Source: an uncultured Marmoricola sp.
Lineage (GTDB): Bacteria > Actinomycetota > Actinomycetes > Propionibacteriales > Nocardioidaceae
Direction of reading: 5' to 3'
Assembly: GCA_937868075.1 (NCBI GenBank)
Contig: CALMLL010000006.1
Coordinates: 39,156 to 103,155 of the forward strand
Length of the DNA: 64,000 nucleotides
Below the pieces are notes generated by a model. The model saw only the letters and a list, made by a program, of their open reading frames with translations. It searched no databases and had not been told where the DNA came from. The translations under genes and the position numbers were made by a program. The stretch's first letter is position 1. Every line of letters starts with the position of its first letter. This document shows, piece after piece, positions 18,598 through 27,220 of this stretch.

Positions 18598-19757
18598 GTT
18601 CCCTGAGCAGGGCCGCAGCCCTCGTCGGCATCGGTGCCACCGACTTCTCCAAGGACTCCGGACGCAGCGAGCTCCACCTGAGCGTCCAAGCCGTCCAGGC
18701 AGCCCTGGCAGATGCGGGCCTGGGCGTCGCCGACGTCGACGGACTGGTCACGTTCACGATGGACACCTCCAGTGAGATCGCGGTGGCCCGCGAACTCGGC
18801 ATGGGCGACCTGCGGTTCTTCAGCCGGATCAACTACGGCGGCGGGGCGGCCTGCGGCACGGTGCAGCAGGCCGCGATGGCCGTCGCGACCGGGGTCGCGG
18901 ACGTGGTCGTGTGCTACCGCGGTTTCAACGAACGGTCGGGCAGTCGGTTCGGACAGGTCTCGCCCTGGGCCAACACCCAGGTCAACACCAACGGACTCGA
19001 CAACGCGTGGACCTACCCGGCAGGACTGAGCACGCCGGCGGCGACCGTGGCGATGCAGGCCCGCAGATACATGCATGAGACTGGCGCGACCAGCCGCGAC
19101 TTCGGTGTGGTCGCCGTGGCCGACCGACGCCACGCCGCCACCAATCCGCAGGCGTTCTTCTACGGGAAGCCGATCACGCTGGAGGACCACCAGGCCTCTC
19201 GCATGATCGCCGATCCGCTCCACCTGCTCGACTGCTGTCAGGAGAGCGACGGGGCGGTGGCCCTGGTCGTCACCTCGATGTCGCGAGCCGCCGATTTGTC
19301 ACACCGCCCGGTCAGCATCGTGGCCGCGGCTCAGGGCAGTGCCGGCGACCAGTTCGTGATGACCTCCTACTACCGCGACGACATCGGCATCCCGGAGATG
19401 GGTGTGGTCGGACGCGAGTTGTGGCGCCAGTCGGGGCTGGGCCCCGACGACATCGCGACCGCGGTGCTCTACGACCACTTCACGCCGTACGTCTTGATGC
19501 AGTTGGAGGAACTCGGCTTCTGCGCTCCCGGCGAGGCCAAGGACTTCATCAAGGACGGCGCCATCGAGATGGGTGGGAGGTTGCCGATCAACACTCACGG
19601 GGGACAGTTGGGGGAGGCCTACATCCACGGCATGAACGGCATCGCCGAGGCGGTGCGCCAGGTCAGGGGAACCTCGGTCAACCAGGTCGAAGGCGTCGAG
19701 CATGTGCTGGTCACTGCTGGAACAGGAGTGCCCACGAGTGGGCTGATCCTGGGTTAA
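18594..19757 (+). CDS. ltp2: Ltp2-like thiolase-fold retroaldolase (lipid-transfer protein)
   Basis: 387-aa thiolase-fold protein: ALVGIGATDFSKDSGRSELHLSVQAVQAALADAGL, then a YGGGAACGTVQQAAMAVATGVADVVVCYRG segment, and a C-terminal NTHGGQLGEAYIHGMNGIAEAVRQVRG. Ltp2 proteins (Rv3540c) do not act as thiolases. With the DUF35 domain of ChsH2 they perform retro-aldol cleavage of the 17-hydroxy side chain to give androstenedione and propionyl-CoA. The ATG overlaps the chsH1 stop. This is the last gene of the side-chain operon; a SulP transporter follows after 48 nt. Confidence 0.92.
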   Translation: MSSLSRAAALVGIGATDFSKDSGRSELHLSVQAVQAALADAGLGVADVDGLVTFTMDTSSEIAVARELGMGDLRFFSRINYGGGAACGTVQQAAMAVATGVADVVVCYRGFNERSGSRFGQVSPWANTQVNTNGLDNAWTYPAGLSTPAATVAMQARRYMHETGATSRDFGVVAVADRRHAATNPQAFFYGKPITLEDHQASRMIADPLHLLDCCQESDGAVALVVTSMSRAADLSHRPVSIVAAAQGSAGDQFVMTSYYRDDIGIPEMGVVGRELWRQSGLGPDDIATAVLYDHFTPYVLMQLEELGFCAPGEAKDFIKDGAIEMGGRLPINTHGGQLGEAYIHGMNGIAEAVRQVRGTSVNQVEGVEHVLVTAGTGVPTSGLILG

Positions 19758-19805
19758 CGGCGGGCCACGGTGAGGTGAACGCCAAGAAAACGGCACACTG
19801 TCCCT

Positions 19806-21581
19806 GTGTTCGTGCTGCGCTGGTTCACTCCGCCCGGAGTACTAGCGCTGCGCAGGTACCACGCTTCTTACCTGCCCGGCGACATGGTTGCCGGCATCCT
19901 GGTCGCCGCCCTGGCGATCCCGCAGGCCCTCGGTTACTCGGTCGTGGCCGGGGTCCCGGTGCAGGTGGGGCTCTACTCCCTACCCCCGGCGCTCCTGGCC
20001 TATGCCATGTTCGGCTCGTCGCGGTTGCTGTTCGTCGGTCCGGTCAGCACCATTTCGGTGTTGTCGGGCTCCTTGGTCCGCCAGATCTCAGGTGGAGACC
20101 CCACGCAGGCCTCGGCACTGACCGCTGACATTGCCCTGGTCGCCGGACTGGTTCTGCTCGCCGCCGGGCTCCTCCGGTTGGGCTGGGTGGCGAGGTTCCT
20201 CTCCGAACCCATCGTCACCGGTTTCGTCACCGGTCTGGTGATCCTGATCGTGGTCGGCGAGATCCCCGGTCTGCTCGGGCTCGACCCGCCCTCGGGTGCG
20301 TTGGTGACCCGCCTTCTGGCGATCCTGACCCACGTGCAGAGCGCGCACTGGCTCACCGCCTTGATCGGTGCCGGCGCCCTCCTGGTGCTGTTCCTGGGCA
20401 GCGCGCTGGCTCCACGGGCACCTTGGGCGTTGCTGCTGCTCATCGGCGGCATCGTGGCCTCGACGGTGTGGAACTGGGCAGACCACGGAGTCCGCGTGGT
20501 CGGTGAGATCCCGGCCGGCCTGCCACTTCCGCATCTGCCACTGCCGGATCCGAGCCTGTGGGGTGACTTGCTGACTGGTGGATTGGCAGTCGCCGGTGTG
20601 GGTATCGCCGAGGGGTTGGCGGCCGCGCGCACGTTCGGCAGCGCCACAACGGCCAAGGGCAACCAGGACGACAGTGAGTTGATCGGCAACGGGTTGGCCG
20701 ACATGGCCTCAGCCGTTTTCGGCGGCATGGCGGTGGCCGGCAGCCTGTCCAAGACAGCGGCCAACTCCCGGGCGGGCGCCAAGACCCAGTTGAGTGGAGT
20801 TGCGGCCACCCTCGTGGTGCTGGCGGTGCTGGTCTTCGCCACCGGGACCCTGACCCAACTGCCCAAGGTCGTGCTCTCTGCCGTGGTCGTGCACGCGGTG
20901 TGGGGCTTGGTGCATCCCAGCGAGTTCCGGCGGTTTGCTCGAGTACGCCGCAACGACTTCGTCGGGGCTGTGGTCGCCCTCGTCGGCGTACTCGCCCTCG
21001 GGCCGCTCTACGGCCTGCTGACCGCGATCGCCCAGTCGTTGTTGGGGCTGATCTATCGATCGATGCAGGTCGGCATCGACGAGATGGGTCGGGTCCGCGG
21101 CGAGAAGGCCGCCTGGGGGGCGATCAGCCACGACGACTCCCGCCGACCGGTCCATGGCGTATGTGTGCTTCGCCCTGACGGCCCGCTCTTCTGGGCCAAC
21201 GCGGTGTCGGTGATCGACCGGGTGGAGGCCCACGTCACCGATCGAGAGGACGTGCGGGTCCTGGTCCTCGATCTCGAGGCCACCAACCAGATGGACACCA
21301 CCAGTGCCGAGCGCCTGGGGAAGTTGATCACCGACCTGCGCGCCAACGGGATCACCGTCATGTTGGTGCGCGTCTTCGAGAACGTCGGGGAGGTGCTGGA
21401 GCGGGCAGGGGTCACCGAAGAACTCGGCGCCGACCATGTGTGGCACTCCATCTCTGCTGCGGTCAAGGAGGCCAAGGTGATCGCCGGGGAGCCGATGGAA
21501 GCCGAGGACGAGACCGGCGAGGACGAGCCCGAGGAGCACATCGCTTCCCGTTCGACCCGGCGGCGATTCCGCCGCAGCTAG
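19806..21581 (+). CDS. SulP-family anion transporter with C-terminal STAS domain
   Basis: 591-aa membrane protein. SulP signature near the start: RRYHASYLPGDMVAGILVAALAIPQALGYSVVAGVPVQVGLYS-like. About 12-14 hydrophobic segments run to residue 420, including GGMAVAGSLSKTAANSRAGAKTQLSG. A cytoplasmic STAS domain covers about 440-560 (LFWANAVSVIDRVEAH, VLDLEATNQMDTTSAERLGKLI). The tail is acidic (EAEDETGEDEPEEH) and ends in arginines. Substrate (sulfate, bicarbonate or another anion) cannot be told. GTG start without a strong ribosome-binding site; the neighbouring GTG at 19812 is an alternative. Convergent with the hydratase gene, overlapping 4 nt. Confidence 0.88.
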   Translation: MFVLRWFTPPGVLALRRYHASYLPGDMVAGILVAALAIPQALGYSVVAGVPVQVGLYSLPPALLAYAMFGSSRLLFVGPVSTISVLSGSLVRQISGGDPTQASALTADIALVAGLVLLAAGLLRLGWVARFLSEPIVTGFVTGLVILIVVGEIPGLLGLDPPSGALVTRLLAILTHVQSAHWLTALIGAGALLVLFLGSALAPRAPWALLLLIGGIVASTVWNWADHGVRVVGEIPAGLPLPHLPLPDPSLWGDLLTGGLAVAGVGIAEGLAAARTFGSATTAKGNQDDSELIGNGLADMASAVFGGMAVAGSLSKTAANSRAGAKTQLSGVAATLVVLAVLVFATGTLTQLPKVVLSAVVVHAVWGLVHPSEFRRFARVRRNDFVGAVVALVGVLALGPLYGLLTAIAQSLLGLIYRSMQVGIDEMGRVRGEKAAWGAISHDDSRRPVHGVCVLRPDGPLFWANAVSVIDRVEAHVTDREDVRVLVLDLEATNQMDTTSAERLGKLITDLRANGITVMLVRVFENVGEVLERAGVTEELGADHVWHSISAAVKEAKVIAGEPMEAEDETGEDEPEEHIASRSTRRRFRRS

Positions 21582-22459
21582 CCGGAAGTGACCACGCAAT
21601 CGTCGAGCACCGACGCGCCTGCGCGTGGGCCAGGGTCGGCGATCGTGGCCGACACCACCGCTCCTTCAGCCTGCGACCACGCCCGGATTCGGATCGTCTC
21701 TCCCGGGAAGACGACCCCACTGAACCGGGCCCGGAAACCGCTGATCCTGGCCGCGTCGGAACCGAAGAGCCCGTCAGTCACCTCTCGAAGTACGACGCCG
21801 TAGGAACACAACCCGTGCAGGATCGGCGCCGGGAAACCAGCCATGCTCGCGAAAGCGGGGTCGGCGTGCAGCGGGTTCCGATCCCCGCAGAGTCGGTACA
21901 ACAGCGCCTGTTGGGGCGTCACGGTGTAGACGGTGTCGAGGTCGGGAGCAGATTCCGGTGGAGTCGCCATCGTGGCCGAGCCGCGGGACCCGCCCCACCC
22001 GCCCTCCCCGCGCACGAAGATGCTCGAGGTGACCGTCCAGAGGGGCTCGCCCGACTCGTCGGTGGCGGTGCCTTCCTGCCAGATCACTGCGGCCTTGCCC
22101 TTGTCCCAGATGTCGGTGATCGACGTCGACAGGGTCGCTCGTCCCTCGGTGGGCAACGGGCGGTGGACGGTGACGCTCTGACTGCCGTGGACGACCTGGG
22201 CCAGATCGATCTCGCATCCGGGAAGGTCCAGGGGTGGGGGGTCGGTCTCGTGGAACGAGGGGGCAACCAGGGCGAACGAGGGCAGCACCTGCTGCTGGTC
22301 GTTGTCGAGGGTGTAGCGCAGCACGGCCGGGTCGGTGAAGTCTCCCGCGCGCGAGCCGGCCCCGATGGCGAGGTGATAGAGCAGCACGTCGGAGGCGGCC
22401 CAGGCGAAGGCCCGCGATGGCAGTTTCGCCCCGATCGCGACGTCAGGATTGATGGGCAT
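21578..22459 (-). CDS. Hsd4B-like MaoC 2-enoyl-CoA hydratase
   Basis: 293-aa double hot-dog hydratase. N-terminal half: DVAIGAKLPSRAFAWAASDVLLYHLAIGAG. C-terminal half carries the hydratase-2 motif YRLCGDRNPLHADPAFASMAGFPAPILHGLCSYGV, with catalytic D-x4-H. This is the pattern of MFE-2-type R-specific enoyl-CoA hydratases. It follows kstD by 16 nt with a GGAGAGC site before the ATG. Rv3537 (kstD)-Rv3538 (hsd4B) has the same pairing in M. tuberculosis. Proposed to hydrate the delta-22 steroid CoA ester made by side-chain dehydrogenation; Hsd4A upstream would use the product. Confidence 0.85.
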   Translation of the reverse strand: MPINPDVAIGAKLPSRAFAWAASDVLLYHLAIGAGSRAGDFTDPAVLRYTLDNDQQQVLPSFALVAPSFHETDPPPLDLPGCEIDLAQVVHGSQSVTVHRPLPTEGRATLSTSITDIWDKGKAAVIWQEGTATDESGEPLWTVTSSIFVRGEGGWGGSRGSATMATPPESAPDLDTVYTVTPQQALLYRLCGDRNPLHADPAFASMAGFPAPILHGLCSYGVVLREVTDGLFGSDAARISGFRARFSGVVFPGETIRIRAWSQAEGAVVSATIADPGPRAGASVLDDCVVTSG

Positions 22460-22475
22460 CGATGCTCTCCGGTGA

Positions 22476-24173
22476 CTAGTCGGGGCTGGGTGCAGTGGTC
22501 TGTGCGGAACTCGAGGTGGACGCTTGTGCGGCGATGTCCTCGGCGGCCAGGTAGCCGAACACCATGGCTGGCCCGATCGTGGCTCCGGGCCCTGCGTAGG
22601 TGTAGCCCATGACGGCCGCCGAGACGTTGCCGGCGGCGTACAGACCGGGGATGGGGGTGCCGTCGGGTCGCAGCACTCGGGCGCGCTCGTCGGTCACGAG
22701 GCCGCCCTTGGTGCCCAGGTCCCCAGGAACGATCTGGACCGCATAGAAGGGGGCCTGGTCGATGGTGTGCAGGGAGGGGTTCGGTTTGACGGTGGGGTCG
22801 GAGTAGTACTTGTCGTAGGCACTGTCCCCGCGGTGGAAGTCCGCGTCGATCCCGGCATCGGCAAACGCGTTGAACCTGACCACTGTGGAGACCAGGTTGT
22901 CGGCAGGCACGCCGATCTGCTCGGCCAGTTCCGGAAGAGTTGCGGCCTGCCTGACCACGCCGTGTTTGTACCAGTGCCCCGGGAAGGGTTGGCGGGGGCC
23001 GAGGCCGGCGAAGAGGTAGCGGTTGCGGTAGCGCTGGTCCATCACCAGCCAACACGGCACGTGGGGTACGCCGGTTGCCTCACCCGCATACATCGCGTGC
23101 ACCGCCTCGACATAGGGCAGTGCTTCGTTCATGAACCGCCGGCCCTGGCTGTTGACCATGATCGAGCCGGGCAGGTTGCGCTCGGCCAGGCAGAACCACG
23201 GGCCCCGCGGCAGCGGAATCGTGGGCCCCCACCACGCGTCGTCCATGAACGCCAGTGCTGCCCCCGCCTCAGCGCCGGCTTCGATCCCGGCGCCGCTGTT
23301 GTTCGCAGAACCGGTGGTCCAGTCGATGCTGGTCGGCTTGGGGGAGTAGGTCTCGCGCATCGAGGGGCTCTTCTCGAACCCGCCGCTGCCCACGATGACC
23401 CCGCGTGTGGCGCGAATGGGCCCGGTGCTGGTCTCGACGCCGACGACGCGGCCGTCCTCGACGATCAGCCCAGTCAGCTCGGTGTCGTAGAGCACGGGGA
23501 CCCCGGCGTCGGCCAGGCCTTTGCGCAATCCGATGGCCAGGGCATTGCCCATGGCGAACATCTTGCGTCCGCGCATCGTGTCGATGATCTTGCGGGCGGT
23601 GACCTTGGCCATCGTGATCGGGCCCCGGATGGTGCGCATCCCCAGGCTGATCTTGCGGAAGTCGGCTTGGGTCACGATCAGGTTGGCCGGCGCCTTGGTG
23701 TAGCGAGGGTGCAGTCGCTCCAACTCCGCACCCAGGAATCGGGCATCCATCGGCATCGGTTCGACCGAACGACCCGACGGGCGTCCGCCGTCGGCCTCGG
23801 GGTGGTAGTCAGCGTAATCGGGGACCCAGGCGAAGCGGACCGGGGTGTTCTCGCGCAGGAAATCCATGACTTCGGGACCGCGGTCGATGTAGGTGTCGCG
23901 CTTGAGTTTGGGGACGTCCTCACCCACGATCGCGTCGAGGTAGGCCTTGGCTGAGGCTGCGTCATCGGGGTCGACCTGACCGGCGTCGCGCAGGGCGTAG
24001 TTGCCCGGGATCCAGACGCCGCCGCCGGAGCGAGCCGTCGATCCACCGAAGTGACCGCTCTTCTCGATAAGCACGACATCGAGCCCGCGACGGGCCGCGG
24101 CCAGCGCCGCGCACATGCCTGCTCCACCAGCTCCGACCACCACTACGTCATGGGTGCGTTGCGCCTCGGTCAT
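22476..24173 (-). CDS. kstD: 3-ketosteroid delta-1-dehydrogenase
   Basis: 565-aa flavoprotein that introduces the C1-C2 double bond into 3-keto-4-ene steroids. The FAD motif GAGGAG is at residues 14-19. The substrate domain includes SGGGVWIPGNYAL. A C-terminal FAD/active-site stretch (GNVSAAVMGYTYAGPGATIG) holds the conserved tyrosine and glycine of KstD enzymes. Length matches the family (about 560). Expression starts from a KstR operator whose -10 (TACAGT, 24186-24181 on the minus strand) is 7 nt from the ATG, so the transcript is probably leaderless. Cotranscribed with the Hsd4B-like hydratase. Confidence 0.93.
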   Translation of the reverse strand: MTEAQRTHDVVVVGAGGAGMCAALAAARRGLDVVLIEKSGHFGGSTARSGGGVWIPGNYALRDAGQVDPDDAASAKAYLDAIVGEDVPKLKRDTYIDRGPEVMDFLRENTPVRFAWVPDYADYHPEADGGRPSGRSVEPMPMDARFLGAELERLHPRYTKAPANLIVTQADFRKISLGMRTIRGPITMAKVTARKIIDTMRGRKMFAMGNALAIGLRKGLADAGVPVLYDTELTGLIVEDGRVVGVETSTGPIRATRGVIVGSGGFEKSPSMRETYSPKPTSIDWTTGSANNSGAGIEAGAEAGAALAFMDDAWWGPTIPLPRGPWFCLAERNLPGSIMVNSQGRRFMNEALPYVEAVHAMYAGEATGVPHVPCWLVMDQRYRNRYLFAGLGPRQPFPGHWYKHGVVRQAATLPELAEQIGVPADNLVSTVVRFNAFADAGIDADFHRGDSAYDKYYSDPTVKPNPSLHTIDQAPFYAVQIVPGDLGTKGGLVTDERARVLRPDGTPIPGLYAAGNVSAAVMGYTYAGPGATIGPAMVFGYLAAEDIAAQASTSSSAQTTAPSPD

Positions 24174-24182
24174 GGGCGAAAC

Positions 24183-24196
24183 TGTAACAGGTTCTA
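24183..24196. promoter_or_regulatory. KstR operator (kstD)
   Basis: TGTAACAGGTTCTA matches TNNAACNNGTTNNA exactly in this orientation. On the minus strand it reads TAGAACCTGTTACA, the same as the operator at 3623, followed by GTTTCG in both places. The -10 TACAGT overlaps it and would start kstD transcription at or next to its ATG (24173). Confidence 0.88.
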
Positions 24197-24241
24197 GTTC
24201 CCTTCCAGGGGGGTGTCGGAGTGCCCCTGGTCGACCAAAAC

Positions 24242-24255
24242 GAGAACGTGTTCTA
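24242..24255. promoter_or_regulatory. KstR operator (hsaADCB)
   Basis: GAGAACGTGTTCTA differs from TNNAACNNGTTNNA only at the first base and contains the perfect palindrome-like core AGAAC-GT-GTTCT. A -10 TAGTCT (24254-24259) overlaps it. Predicted start about 24267, 26 nt before the hsaA ATG, with AGGAG in the leader. Confidence 0.82.
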
Positions 24256-24292
24256 GTCTTGGGGTGAAGTCCCCGTCGTACCAGGAGAAGCC

Positions 24293-25459
24293 ATGACGAA
24301 CGCAGTGTTGGACGGTATTCGCGACCTGCTCCCCGCTATCCGGGAGCGCGCTGACGAGGCCGAGCGGCTGCGCGTCATCCCAGACGCGTCGGTGAAGGAG
24401 ATCGAGGAGACCGGTTTCTTCCAGTTCCTCCAACCCAAGCGGTACGGCGGCCTCGAAGGTGACCCGATCGACTTCTACACCGGGGTCCGCGACGTCGCGA
24501 TGGCGTGCGCGTCGACGGCATGGATCTGCTCGGTGTTGACCGTCCACCCCTGGCAGATCGCGCTCTTCGACGACGAGGCCCAGCAGGCGGTCTGGGGGGA
24601 CAACCCGCTGACCCGGATCAGTTCCTCCTATGCCCCGACCGGCAAGGCGGTGGTCACCGATGGTGGCTACCTGCTCTCGGGGAAGTGGGCCTTCTCCAGC
24701 GGCTGTGACCACGCGACGTGGGTCCTGCTGGGGGCGCTGGTCTTCGACGGCGAGGGCCAGGTCGTCGATTTCAAGACCTTCCTGCTCCCGAGGGAGAAGT
24801 ACGAGATCAAGGACGTCTGGAACGTCGTGGGTCTGCGCGGCACCGGCTCCAACGACATCGTGGTGGCCGAGACGTTCGTGCCCAACGCCTTCACGCTCTC
24901 GATGAGTGACACCGGCCGCTGCTACGGACCCGGTCAGGCGGTCAACACCAGCGATCTGTACAAACTGCCTTTCCACTCCCTGTTCACGACCACGATCTCC
25001 ACTCCGATCATCGGCATGGCCTATGGGGCCTACGAGGAGCACGTGGCCATGCAGCAGACCAGGGTGCGGGCGGCGTACGCCGGGGAGCGGGCCTCCCTCG
25101 ACCCCTTCGCCGCGGTGCGCATCGCCCGGGCCGGTTCGGAGATCGACGCTGCCTGGGCGCTGACCATGAACAACATCCGTGACGAACAGGCGCTGGTGGC
25201 TCGTGGGGAGAAGATTCCGCTCAAACTGCGGCTGAAGGTCCGCCGCGACCAGGTCCTGGGCAGTCAGCGGGCCATCGACGCCATCGACACCCTCTTCGAG
25301 GCCTCCGGTGGACGTGCCTTGGCTGAAGGGACCTACCTGCAGCGGGCCTGGCGGGACGCGCACGCAGGCCGGGTCCACGCGGCCAACGATGTCGAGCGGG
25401 CCCTCCAGATGTACGGCGCCCACGAGTTCGGCCACAAGGTCGACCCGGGGATGTACTGA
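24293..25459 (+). CDS. hsaA: HsaA: 3-HSA 4-hydroxylase oxygenase component
   Basis: 388-aa flavin-dependent monooxygenase of the acyl-CoA-dehydrogenase fold. It hydroxylates the phenolic seco-steroid 3-HSA to the catechol 3,4-DHSA using FMNH2 from HsaB. Segments include EIEETGFFQFLQPKRYGGLEGD, CASTAWICSVLTVHPWQIALF, SGKWAFSSGCDHATWVLLG and GLRGTGSNDIVVAETFVP. The layout is that of HsaA (Rv3570c, 394 aa) and HpaB-like group D monooxygenases. ATG with AGGAG site. Order hsaA-hsaD-hsaC-hsaB is the same as M. tuberculosis, with start-stop overlaps throughout. Confidence 0.93.
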   Translation: MTNAVLDGIRDLLPAIRERADEAERLRVIPDASVKEIEETGFFQFLQPKRYGGLEGDPIDFYTGVRDVAMACASTAWICSVLTVHPWQIALFDDEAQQAVWGDNPLTRISSSYAPTGKAVVTDGGYLLSGKWAFSSGCDHATWVLLGALVFDGEGQVVDFKTFLLPREKYEIKDVWNVVGLRGTGSNDIVVAETFVPNAFTLSMSDTGRCYGPGQAVNTSDLYKLPFHSLFTTTISTPIIGMAYGAYEEHVAMQQTRVRAAYAGERASLDPFAAVRIARAGSEIDAAWALTMNNIRDEQALVARGEKIPLKLRLKVRRDQVLGSQRAIDAIDTLFEASGGRALAEGTYLQRAWRDAHAGRVHAANDVERALQMYGAHEFGHKVDPGMY

Positions 25460-26319
25460 TGGTCGACAAGGAGGAGGTCCGGCGTACTGCCGAGGTTCGC
25501 GGGATCACCCTCAACTACTACGAGGCCGGAGCCGATCAGGGGCGGGCGCCGCTGGTGATGCTTCATGGTGGCGGCCCGGGCGCCTCGGCCTGGTCGAACT
25601 TCGGCGCCGCCCTGCCCGGCTTCGCCGCCAACTTCCGGACCTTGCTGGTCGATCAGCCCGGCTTCGGGGCCTCGGACAAGCCGCCGGTGGTCGGCAACTA
25701 CTACCGGCACGCCGCCGACCACGTCGTCGCGCTCATGGACGAGTTGGGCTTGGACAAGGTGCACCTGCTCGGCAACAGCCTGGGCGGCGGCACCGCGATG
25801 CGGCTGGCCTTGACCTACCCCGATCGTGTGCAACGGCTGGTGTTGATGGGTCCAGGCGGGCTCTCCCTCAATCTCTTCCATGCCGACCCCACCGAAGGTG
25901 TGCAGCGGCTGATGGACTTCGCGGCCGCGCCGAGTCGTGAGGCGCTGCGCGCCTTCATCTCGACCATGGTGATCAACCAGCGGTTGGTCACCGACGAGTT
26001 GGTTGAAGAGCGTTTCGCCGATGCGACCGCCCCCGGGGCGCGGGAGGCAATGGCAGCCATGGGCGCATCCTTCTGGAACCCCGAGTACGCCGAGGACGGG
26101 ATGCTGTGGCGAGAGGCGCACCGCCTGCGCCACCCCACTCTGCTGACCTGGGGGCGCGAGGATCGGGTCAATCCGCTCGATGGCGCGATGGTGGCCCTCA
26201 AGCTGATCCCCAAGGCCGAACTCCACGTCTTCCCCCGGTGTGGCCACTGGGCCCAGATCGAGGCTGCCGACGCGTTCTGCGAGGTGGCCACCGCCTTCTT
26301 GTTGAGGAGCTCGCGATGA
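25459..26319 (+). CDS. hsaD: HsaD: 4,9-DSHA hydrolase (meta-cleavage product hydrolase)
   Basis: 286-aa alpha/beta-hydrolase that splits the ring-A meta-cleavage product (4,9-DSHA) into HIP and a hexadienoate. Oxyanion segment MLHGGGPGASAWSNF; nucleophile elbow GNSLGG with Ser107; catalytic Asp about 235 (GREDRVNPLD) and His about 263 (CGHWAQIE). These are the C-C hydrolase features of the BphD/HsaD group. ATG in a TGATG overlap with hsaA. HIP would be handed to the KstR2-controlled genes about 6 kb to the right. Confidence 0.93.
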   Translation: MVDKEEVRRTAEVRGITLNYYEAGADQGRAPLVMLHGGGPGASAWSNFGAALPGFAANFRTLLVDQPGFGASDKPPVVGNYYRHAADHVVALMDELGLDKVHLLGNSLGGGTAMRLALTYPDRVQRLVLMGPGGLSLNLFHADPTEGVQRLMDFAAAPSREALRAFISTMVINQRLVTDELVEERFADATAPGAREAMAAMGASFWNPEYAEDGMLWREAHRLRHPTLLTWGREDRVNPLDGAMVALKLIPKAELHVFPRCGHWAQIEAADAFCEVATAFLLRSSR

Positions 26320-27215
26320 TCGACATCAAGTCGATGGGCTATGTCCGGGTGTCCAGCACCGACCTGGACCAATGGCGCGACTTCGCGGTCAAGGTGCTCG
26401 GCCTGGCCGAGAGTCGCGGCCCCAACGCCGATCACCTCTACTACCGCACCGACGAGGTCTGGGCCCGCTTGGTGGTGGCTCCTGGTGAGGCTGACCAACT
26501 CGACTGTGTGGGCTGGGAGATGGCCGACCACGTGGCCCTGGATGCCGCCCGGGCGCACCTGCTGGCCGCCGGCGTCGGCGTCGAGGAGGGGACGCCTGCG
26601 GAGTTGGCTGAACGGGGCGTGCAGGAACTGATCCGCTTCACCGATCCCTGGGACAACGTGTTCGAGTTGTTCCACGGGATCGCCTACCTGAACCGGCCGC
26701 TGGTAACGCCATACGCCAACAGGTTCGTCACCGGTGAGCAGGGGATGGGCCACGTGGTGATCCCGGTCGGAGACGACGACGCCGCGCTGGCCTTCTATCG
26801 CGACACGCTCGGTTTCCGGCTGCGCGACTCGATGAGCATGCCCGGCGAGTTCGTCGGGAAGGCGCCGGGAACGAAGGCGTGGCTGCGCTTCCTCGGGTGC
26901 AACCCGCGCCACCACAGCCTCGCGTTCTTGCCGATGCCCAACAGGGCCAAGTGCGTGCACATCATGCTCGAAGTCGAGAGCCTCGACGACGTGGGTCGTG
27001 CCTTGGAGCGGGTGAAGAAGAACGGAGCTCGGCTCTCGGCGACGCTGGGGCGCCACATGAACGACCAGATGGTCAGTTTCTATGTGCGCTCGCCGGGCGG
27101 GTTCGACGTGGAGTACGGCACCGAGGGACTCATGGTCGACGATGACCGATGGGTGGCCCGAGAGAGCACCGCCGTCTCGTATTGGGGGCACGATTTCGGC
27201 GTCGGCCAGCGCTAG
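26316..27215 (+). CDS. hsaC: HsaC: extradiol catechol dioxygenase
   Basis: 299-aa type I extradiol dioxygenase (two vicinal-oxygen-chelate domains) that opens ring A of 3,4-DHSA by meta cleavage. The iron ligands are visible: His146 (GMGHVVIPV), His215 (KCVHIMLE) and Glu266 (GFDVEYGTEG), practically the same numbering as in M. tuberculosis HsaC. The second-shell His-Tyr pair is also present. The ATG overlaps the hsaD stop by 4 nt. Full family length. Confidence 0.95.
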   Translation: MIDIKSMGYVRVSSTDLDQWRDFAVKVLGLAESRGPNADHLYYRTDEVWARLVVAPGEADQLDCVGWEMADHVALDAARAHLLAAGVGVEEGTPAELAERGVQELIRFTDPWDNVFELFHGIAYLNRPLVTPYANRFVTGEQGMGHVVIPVGDDDAALAFYRDTLGFRLRDSMSMPGEFVGKAPGTKAWLRFLGCNPRHHSLAFLPMPNRAKCVHIMLEVESLDDVGRALERVKKNGARLSATLGRHMNDQMVSFYVRSPGGFDVEYGTEGLMVDDDRWVARESTAVSYWGHDFGVGQR

Positions 27216-27220
27216 ACACA

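Noticed and set aside
22524..23954. 476-aa plus-strand ORF over kstD
   Set aside because: Antisense shadow of a well-supported flavoprotein gene.
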